Assembly (NCBI RefSeq): GCF_008017535.1
Contig: NZ_VRUA01000011.1
Location: forward strand, 1-64,000
From: Ottowia flava
Lineage (GTDB): Bacteria; Pseudomonadota; Gammaproteobacteria; Burkholderiales; Burkholderiaceae_C
Length of the DNA: 64,000 bases
Direction: 5' to 3'
In this document: piece after piece, positions 59,273 to 64,000 of the stretch
Numbering within the stretch: position 1 is the first letter of the stretch
Layout of the letters: each line of letters begins with the position of its first letter
Notes under the pieces: generated by a model
The model's database searches: none
The model's input: only the letters and a program-made list of their open reading frames with translations
Told to the model about the DNA's origin: nothing
Position numbers and translations under genes: made by a program

Positions 59273-60502
59273 ATGACACCGTTTCACCAACTCCCCAGCG
59301 CCGATGGGCTTTGGACCGACCTGCGCGGTGCGGACGGCTCACCCGTGGCCATCGCCGTGGTCGACGCTCAGATCCGCTGGTTGGGCGCGCCCGACGCCGT
59401 GCCCGCCGAATACGCCAAGGCTCCGCGCCATGACGGCGGCGGTGCGCTGGTCACGCCGGGGCTGGTCGACTGCCACACGCACCTGGTCTACGGCGGCCAG
59501 CGCGCCAACGAGTTCGCCATGCGGCTGGCCGGCGCCAGCTACGAAGAGGTGGCGAAGGCGGGCGGCGGCATCGTTTCCACGGTGCGGGCGACGCGCGAGG
59601 CCAGCGAGGACGAACTCTTTGCCAGCGCCTCGCACCGGCTGCAGAGCCTGCTGGCCGAAGGGGTCTGCGCGATCGAGATCAAGTCCGGCTATGGCCTGGC
59701 GCTGGAACACGAGCGCAAGCAGCTGCGCGTGGCGCGCCGCCTGGGCGAGGCCTTCGGCGTCACCGTGCGCACCACCTTCCTGGGTGCGCATGCGCTGCCG
59801 CCCGAGTACGCCAACCGCCCCAACGGCAGCAGCGAGTACATCGAGCGCGTGTGCCAGGAGATGATGCCCGCGCTCCATGCCGAAGGGCTGGTGGATGCGG
59901 TTGATGTGTTCTGCGAGCGCATCGCCTTTTCGCTGGAGGAGACCGAGCGCGTGTTCCGCGCCGCGCAGGCGCTGGGCCTGCCGGTCAAGCTGCATGCCGA
60001 GCAGCTGAGCGACATGGGCGGCGCCGCGCTGGCCGCGCGCTACGGTGCGCTGTCGTGCGACCACATCGAGCACCTCTCGCAAGCGGGCATCGACGCCATG
60101 AAGCACAGCGGCACCGTGGCCGTCCTGCTGCCTGGCGCCTACTACACCCTGCGCGACACGCAGCTGCCGCCCATCGAGGCGCTGCGCGCGGCCGGCGTGC
60201 CAATGGCTGTTTCCACCGACCACAACCCCGGCACCTCGCCCTGCCTGAGCCTGCTGCTCATGGCCAACATGGCCTGCACGCTGTTTCGCCTCACGGTGCC
60301 CGAAGCCATCGACGGCATCACCCGCCACGCGGCCCGTGCGCTCGGCCTGCAGGACACGCATGGCGAACTGGCGGTGGGCCGGCCGGCCAACTTCGTGCTT
60401 TGGGATCTGCAGGACGCCTCCGAGTTGGCCTACTGGTTCGGCCAGCGCCCGGTGCGTGCCGTGGTACGCCAGGGCCGGGTGGCCGAGGACCGCAGTGCCT
60501 GA
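59273..60502 (+). CDS. hutI: Imidazolonepropionase
   Basis: A 409-residue amidohydrolase that opens imidazolone propionate to N-formimino-glutamate. Metal-site motifs are [36 protein letters not shown] and the Asp in [12 protein letters not shown]. The ATG at 59273 follows the repeat by four bases and has no good Shine-Dalgarno sequence, so translation may depend on coupling or on the repeat structure. The stop overlaps a GTG candidate start of hutF. Confidence 0.96.
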   Translation: MTPFHQLPSADGLWTDLRGADGSPVAIAVVDAQIRWLGAPDAVPAEYAKAPRHDGGGALVTPGLVDCHTHLVYGGQRANEFAMRLAGASYEEVAKAGGGIVSTVRATREASEDELFASASHRLQSLLAEGVCAIEIKSGYGLALEHERKQLRVARRLGEAFGVTVRTTFLGAHALPPEYANRPNGSSEYIERVCQEMMPALHAEGLVDAVDVFCERIAFSLEETERVFRAAQALGLPVKLHAEQLSDMGGAALAARYGALSCDHIEHLSQAGIDAMKHSGTVAVLLPGAYYTLRDTQLPPIEALRAAGVPMAVSTDHNPGTSPCLSLLLMANMACTLFRLTVPEAIDGITRHAARALGLQDTHGELAVGRPANFVLWDLQDASELAYWFGQRPVRAVVRQGRVAEDRSA

Positions 60503-60575
60503 ACCCGCCAGCGCCGCCACCCCTTCCCCGGCCATCGCCCGCGTCGCGGCGGCCACCTTTGATGCTTTCCTGCCC

Positions 60576-62009
60576 ATGACCGCAACGCTGCCGCCCCGCC
60601 AACTCTTCGCACCGCACGCGCTGCTGCCCACCGGCTGGGCGCGCGACGTGCTGCTGACCTGGGATGGTGCCAGCGGCGCGCTCACGCAGGTGCAGTCCGC
60701 TGCGGCGGCGCCCGCCGGCGTGGCGCGGGCCGCCGGCCCCGTGCTGCCCGGCATGCCTAACCTGCATTCGCACGCCTTCCAGCGCGCCATCGCGGGCCTG
60801 ACCGAATACCGCGGCGCCGGCGAAGACAGCTTCTGGAGCTGGCGCACGCTGATGTACCGCTTCGCGCTGCAGCTCGATCCCGCGCAGCTGGAGGCCATCG
60901 CCTTCGGCCTGTATGTGGAAATGCTGGAGGCCGGCTACACCAGCGTGTGCGAGTTCCACTACGTGCACCACGACCGCGATGGTCGCGCCTACGCCGACGA
61001 TGCCGAGCTCGCGCTGGCCGTGATGCGCGCCGCCCGGCGCGCCGGCATCGGCCTGACCCTGCTGCCAGTGCTCTACCAGACGGCCGGTTTTGGCGGCAAG
61101 CCGCCTGCTGAAGGCCAGCGCCGCTTCATCCGCAGCACCGACAACATGCTGGCGCTGCTGCAGCGCCTGAAGCCGCTGTGCGACACGCAGAGCGCGCGAG
61201 GCATCGAAGGCGTCCCCGCGGTACGCCTGGGCCTGGCCCCGCATTCGCTGCGCGCCGTGCCGCCCGAGGCGCTGCGCGAGGCCGTGGCGGGACTCACGGC
61301 GCTCGACGCGAGCGCGCCCATCCACATCCACGTCGCCGAGCAGACGCAGGAGGTGGACGACTGCCTCGCCTGGAGCGGCCAGCGCCCCGTGGCCTGGCTG
61401 CTCGACCACGCGCCGGTCGATGCCCGCTGGTGCCTGGTGCACGCCACCCACATGGACGCCGACGAATACCGCCGCGCGGCCGCCAGCGGCGCCGTGGCCG
61501 GCCTGTGCCCCACCACCGAGGCCAACCTGGGCGACGGCATCTTCGACTGGAACCAGTGGCAGGCAGGCGGCGGCGCCTGGGGCATCGGCTCCGACAGCCA
61601 CATTTGCGTCAACCCAGCCGAGGAACTGATGGTGCTGGAGTACAGCCAGCGCCTGGCCACGCGCCGCCGCAACGTCATGGCCACGCCCGCGCAGCCGCAG
61701 GTCGCCACCGCGATGACCCTGGCCGCCGTGCAGGGCGGCGCGCAGGCGGCGGGCCGCGCCATCGGCGGCCTGGCGGTGGGCCAGCAGGCCGATCTGGTGG
61801 TGCTCGATGCGCAGCACAGCGCCCTGGCGGGACTGGATGGTGCCGACGCGCTCTCGGCCCACGTGTTCGCCAGCCACCGCACCAGCGCGATCCACAAGGT
61901 CTACGTCGGCGGCCAGCCGCAGGTGCGCGGCGGCGCCCATGCGCTGCGGCAGGAAGCCCGCGCCGGCTTCGTGCAGGCGCGCCAGCAGTTGTTGCAGACG
62001 GCGGCCTGA
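60576..62009 (+). CDS. hutF: Formimidoylglutamate deiminase
   Basis: A 477-residue amidohydrolase that deiminates N-formimino-glutamate to N-formyl-glutamate and ammonia. Metal motifs are MPNLHSHAFQRAIAG, HIHVAEQTQEVDDC, LVHATHMDADE and WGIGSDSHI. ATG 60576 starts the conserved part; GTG 60495 has a better ribosome site (GAGGA) and overlaps the hutI stop, adding 27 residues, so it could be the true start. HutF marks the five-step pathway rather than the HutE-type formiminoglutamase route. Confidence 0.95.
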   Translation: MTATLPPRQLFAPHALLPTGWARDVLLTWDGASGALTQVQSAAAAPAGVARAAGPVLPGMPNLHSHAFQRAIAGLTEYRGAGEDSFWSWRTLMYRFALQLDPAQLEAIAFGLYVEMLEAGYTSVCEFHYVHHDRDGRAYADDAELALAVMRAARRAGIGLTLLPVLYQTAGFGGKPPAEGQRRFIRSTDNMLALLQRLKPLCDTQSARGIEGVPAVRLGLAPHSLRAVPPEALREAVAGLTALDASAPIHIHVAEQTQEVDDCLAWSGQRPVAWLLDHAPVDARWCLVHATHMDADEYRRAAASGAVAGLCPTTEANLGDGIFDWNQWQAGGGAWGIGSDSHICVNPAEELMVLEYSQRLATRRRNVMATPAQPQVATAMTLAAVQGGAQAAGRAIGGLAVGQQADLVVLDAQHSALAGLDGADALSAHVFASHRTSAIHKVYVGGQPQVRGGAHALRQEARAGFVQARQQLLQTAA

Positions 62010-62039
62010 GGCCGTCCGACCGATTTCAAGGGAACCCCC

Positions 62040-62864
62040 ATGACCTTCTCCACCACCGAAGCCCCGTTCCGCTTTCGCCGCGGCACGCGGCCGCTGCTCA
62101 TCTCCATGCCCCACGTGGGCACCCATGTGCCGCCAGCGCTGGCGGCGCGCTTCACACCCGAAGCGCGGAACGTGCCCGACACCGACTGGCACCTGGAGCG
62201 CCTGTACGACTTCGCGGACGAACTCGGCGCCTCGGTGCTCGTCGCCACGCATTCGCGCTACGTGATCGACCTCAATCGCCCGCCGGACGGCGCCAGCCTG
62301 TACCCGGGCCAGAGCGTGACCGGCCTGTGCCCGATCGACACCTTCGACAGCACGCCCGTCTACGCCGACGCGCAGGACCAGCCCGACGCCGCCGAAATCG
62401 CCGCGCGGCGCGACGCCCTCTGGCAGCCCTACCACACCAAGCTGGCCGAGGAGCTGGCGCGCATCCGCGCCGCGCATGGCGTGGCCGCGCTGTGGGACGC
62501 GCACTCCATCCGCTCCGTGCTGCCGCGCTTCTTCGAGGGCAAGCTGCCCGACCTGAACCTGGGCACCGGCAACGGCAGCAGTTGCGCGCCGGAACTGGCC
62601 GAACAGCTGCTGGCCATCGCGCAGGCCAACCCGGCCTACAGCGGCGTGCTGAACGGCCGCTTCCAGGGCGGCCACATCACCCGTCACCACGGCCAGCCCG
62701 CGCAGAACGTGCATGCGGTGCAGCTGGAGATGACCCAGTGCAGCTACATGCAGGAAGCGCTGCCCTTCGACTACCTGCCCGATGTGGCCGTCGGCGTGCA
62801 GCCGCAAGTGCGGCAGATGCTGCAAGCCGTGCTGGCGTTCGTCGAAGCGCGCGCCGAACGCTGA
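62040..62864 (+). CDS. hutG: N-formylglutamate deformylase
   Basis: A 274-residue zinc hydrolase that splits N-formyl-glutamate to glutamate and formate, the last step here. Motifs are MPHVGTHVPPALAARF, DTDWHLERLYDFADELGASV, RYVIDLNRPPDG, WDAHSIRSVLPRFFEGKLPD and GRFQGGHITRHHGQP. ATG 62040 is 31 bases after hutF. It is convergent with the ArsR-type gene, ten bases between stops, with no clear terminator. Confidence 0.96.
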   Translation: MTFSTTEAPFRFRRGTRPLLISMPHVGTHVPPALAARFTPEARNVPDTDWHLERLYDFADELGASVLVATHSRYVIDLNRPPDGASLYPGQSVTGLCPIDTFDSTPVYADAQDQPDAAEIAARRDALWQPYHTKLAEELARIRAAHGVAALWDAHSIRSVLPRFFEGKLPDLNLGTGNGSSCAPELAEQLLAIAQANPAYSGVLNGRFQGGHITRHHGQPAQNVHAVQLEMTQCSYMQEALPFDYLPDVAVGVQPQVRQMLQAVLAFVEARAER

Positions 62865-62874
62865 CCTGCGCGGT

Positions 62875-63582
62875 TCAAGCGCTCGCGCTCCCAGACAGCA
62901 ACAGCGGCAGCAATTCGCGCTCGCCCGCAGGCGTCAGCTGCAGCGCTCGCCCATCGCTGCGGCGCAGCCAGTCGCGGCCCAGGCAGTGGGTCAACCACGC
63001 GTCGGCCAGTTGGCCCGCCAGGTGGTCGCGCCGCTCCGACCAATCCAAGCACGCGTAGGCGTAGCGCCGCTGGCGGCTGGGCGTTGGTGCAGCCATGCCC
63101 GCGTGGATGAACCAGGCCTCGCCGTCCGGCGTGAGCGTCAAGCCGTCTGCTGCCGGCCGCAACACACCGGCGGTCAGCCACGTGTCCCACAGGCGCACGC
63201 CCAACTCGCCGGCGATGTGGCCGTAGCAGCAGCGCGCATGGCGCAGGCGCTGGCGCGCGGGGTGCGACCACGTGCTGGCGTGCTGCGTGCGCTCGGCCAC
63301 CACGGCCAGGGCTTCCAGCGCGTGCGCAACGTCGGCGCTCGCCAGTCGGTAGTAGCGGTGGCGCCCACGCGGCTCACAGCTGACCAGCCCTTCGTCCAGC
63401 AGCCGCGCCAGGTGCCCGCTGGCGGTGGACGGCGTGACCGACGCCGCCCGCGCCAGCTCGCCCGCGCTGACCAGTTCGCCCGACAGCAGGCAGGCCAGCA
63501 TGCGCGAGCGTGCCGAGTCGGCCAGCAGCGCCGCCACGCGGGCAATGCGCGGTTCGTGCAGGGCGGTGGCGGGGCAGCTCAT
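62875..63582 (-). CDS. ArsR-type winged-helix regulator with C-terminal extension
   Basis: A 235-residue regulator. Residues 10-100 are an ArsR-like winged helix (RIARVAALLADSARSRMLAC, LARAASVTPSTASGHLARLL, GLVSCEPRGRHRYYRLASAD). A 135-residue C-terminal part is shared with the larger ArsR subgroup (RLRHARCCYGHIAGELGVRL, YACLDWSERRDHLAGQLADA). Metal-type CxC motifs are not obvious; a CC pair lies at about residue 118. It starts five bases after the stop of the ABM gene, so the two are co-transcribed. Confidence 0.87.
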   Translation of the reverse strand: MSCPATALHEPRIARVAALLADSARSRMLACLLSGELVSAGELARAASVTPSTASGHLARLLDEGLVSCEPRGRHRYYRLASADVAHALEALAVVAERTQHASTWSHPARQRLRHARCCYGHIAGELGVRLWDTWLTAGVLRPAADGLTLTPDGEAWFIHAGMAAPTPSRQRRYAYACLDWSERRDHLAGQLADAWLTHCLGRDWLRRSDGRALQLTPAGERELLPLLLSGSASA

Positions 63583-63587
63583 GGCGG

Positions 63588-63932
63588 TCAGCCTAACGCA
63601 TCGCGTGCGTCTGCGGGGGCCTGGTCGCGCGCGTGCAAACCATAGTCGCGCAGCACCTCGGCCACGCGCAGGCGGTAGTCGGCGAAGACGCTGGCGCGCC
63701 CTTCGCGCTGGGCCGCGCGGTGCGCCATCTGCTGGCGCCAGCCGCGCACGGCCGCTTCATCGGTCCAGAAACTGAGCGACAGGAAGCGCCCCGGCTGCGT
63801 CACACTCTCAAAGCGCTCGACCGACAGGAAGCCCGGCTGCTGCGCCAGCGTGTCGCGCAGCTCGGCGGCCAGCGCGAAATAGCGGTCGGCCAGACCTTCG
63901 CGTGGCTGCAGCTCGAAGATGACGGCGATCAC
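63588..63932 (-). CDS. Antibiotic biosynthesis monooxygenase (ABM) domain protein
   Basis: A 114-residue ferredoxin-like small protein of the ABM family: MIAVIFELQPREGLADRYFA, LAQQPGFLSVERFESVTQPG and FLSLSFWTDEAAVRGWRQQM. Members are cofactor-free or haem-using monooxygenases or small dimeric binding proteins. The GTG start overlaps the stop of the upstream gene (GTGA), so it is part of a minus-strand operon that enters from beyond the window. Confidence 0.85.
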   Translation of the reverse strand: MIAVIFELQPREGLADRYFALAAELRDTLAQQPGFLSVERFESVTQPGRFLSLSFWTDEAAVRGWRQQMAHRAAQREGRASVFADYRLRVAEVLRDYGLHARDQAPADARDALG

Positions 63933-64000
63933 GGCGTCACCTCGGCCGCGCGGTTCAGCGTGCCGGCAACGCCTTCGAGCCAGGTGCGCTCCTCGCGCAA
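63929..64000 (-). CDS. C-terminal end of an unidentified gene (partial)
   Basis: The last 24 codons of a minus-strand gene entering from the right edge: LREERTWLEGVAGTLNRAAE then VTP and TGA at 63929. The stop overlaps the GTG start of the ABM gene. Too little remains to identify it. Confidence 0.55.
   Translation of the reverse strand: MREERTWLEGVAGTLNRAAEVTP

Noticed and set aside
60318-62825. 835-codon minus-strand open frame opposite hutF and hutG
   Set aside because: Antisense shadow; both plus-strand enzymes have full catalytic motifs.

Overview
The window looks like chromosomal DNA of a GC-rich betaproteobacterium, most likely Burkholderiales, family Comamonadaceae. This is an inference from gene content: a GTP-type PEP carboxykinase, several Bug/HAAT/TRAP-type uptake systems, CbpA-CbpM, a RibH2 lumazine synthase behind an FMN riboswitch, and a hut operon with its own HAAT transporter. 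A roughly 60-nt dispersed repeat of the kind I associate with this family also recurs. No rRNA, tRNA, IS element, prophage or CRISPR array was seen. About 60 protein genes are supported.

Layout. 1-3.2 kb: end of a DUF4357 protein, a hydroxypyruvate-isomerase-like protein, and three exported proteins (an Arg/His/Asp-rich protein, a CigR/RcnB-like protein, a DUF1439 lipoprotein). 3.2-7 kb: leucine-type binding protein, acyl-CoA synthetase, alpha/beta hydrolase. 7-15.8 kb: ribH2 with FMN riboswitch, DUF72, GST, M20 peptidase, lipase-like hydrolase, MFS transporter, rsmE, a zinc-ribbon protein and a DUF6544-like protein. 16-18.5 kb: small exported protein and an OmpR/EnvZ-type pair. 18.5-28.2 kb: a divergon with one TetR-TRAP-lactonase-cyclase-fumarylacetoacetase arm (minus) and one acetoacetyl-CoA synthetase arm (plus). 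Tandem TetR-like operators lie between the arms. Fumarylacetoacetase releases acetoacetate and the synthetase activates it, so the two arms fit one catabolic flow.

28.2-36.1 kb: remnant of an SGNH hydrolase, glycine-zipper envelope protein, cbpM-cbpA behind a likely sigma-32 promoter, EamA transporter, flavin reductase, hydrolase, UspA, metallophosphoesterase, a 62-aa ORF and an NTF2-like protein. 36-42.8 kb: pckG, a 47-aa membrane protein, a CmpX-like channel and a double-AAA ATPase.

42.8-47.4 kb is the most unusual stretch. Two back-to-back bicistrons each pair a large soluble candidate toxin with a small candidate immunity lipoprotein. One toxin is a class-3-like lipase and the other is unrecognised. 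Both pairs are preceded by nearly the same 25-nt element.

47.6-49.6 kb: recQ, with a repeat copy encoded inside its zinc-binding loop. 49.8-62.9 kb: complete histidine utilisation locus with hutH, the hutC repressor and its TTGTCTAGACA operators, a five-gene HAAT transporter, then hutU, hutD, hutI, hutF and hutG. This is the five-step route through formylglutamate. 62.9-64 kb: ArsR-type regulator, ABM monooxygenase and the tail of another gene.

At least fourteen copies of the dispersed repeat occur. Most lie in gaps, often between convergent genes. Three lie inside reading frames (aacS, the AAA ATPase, recQ) without breaking them, and one doubles as a terminator.
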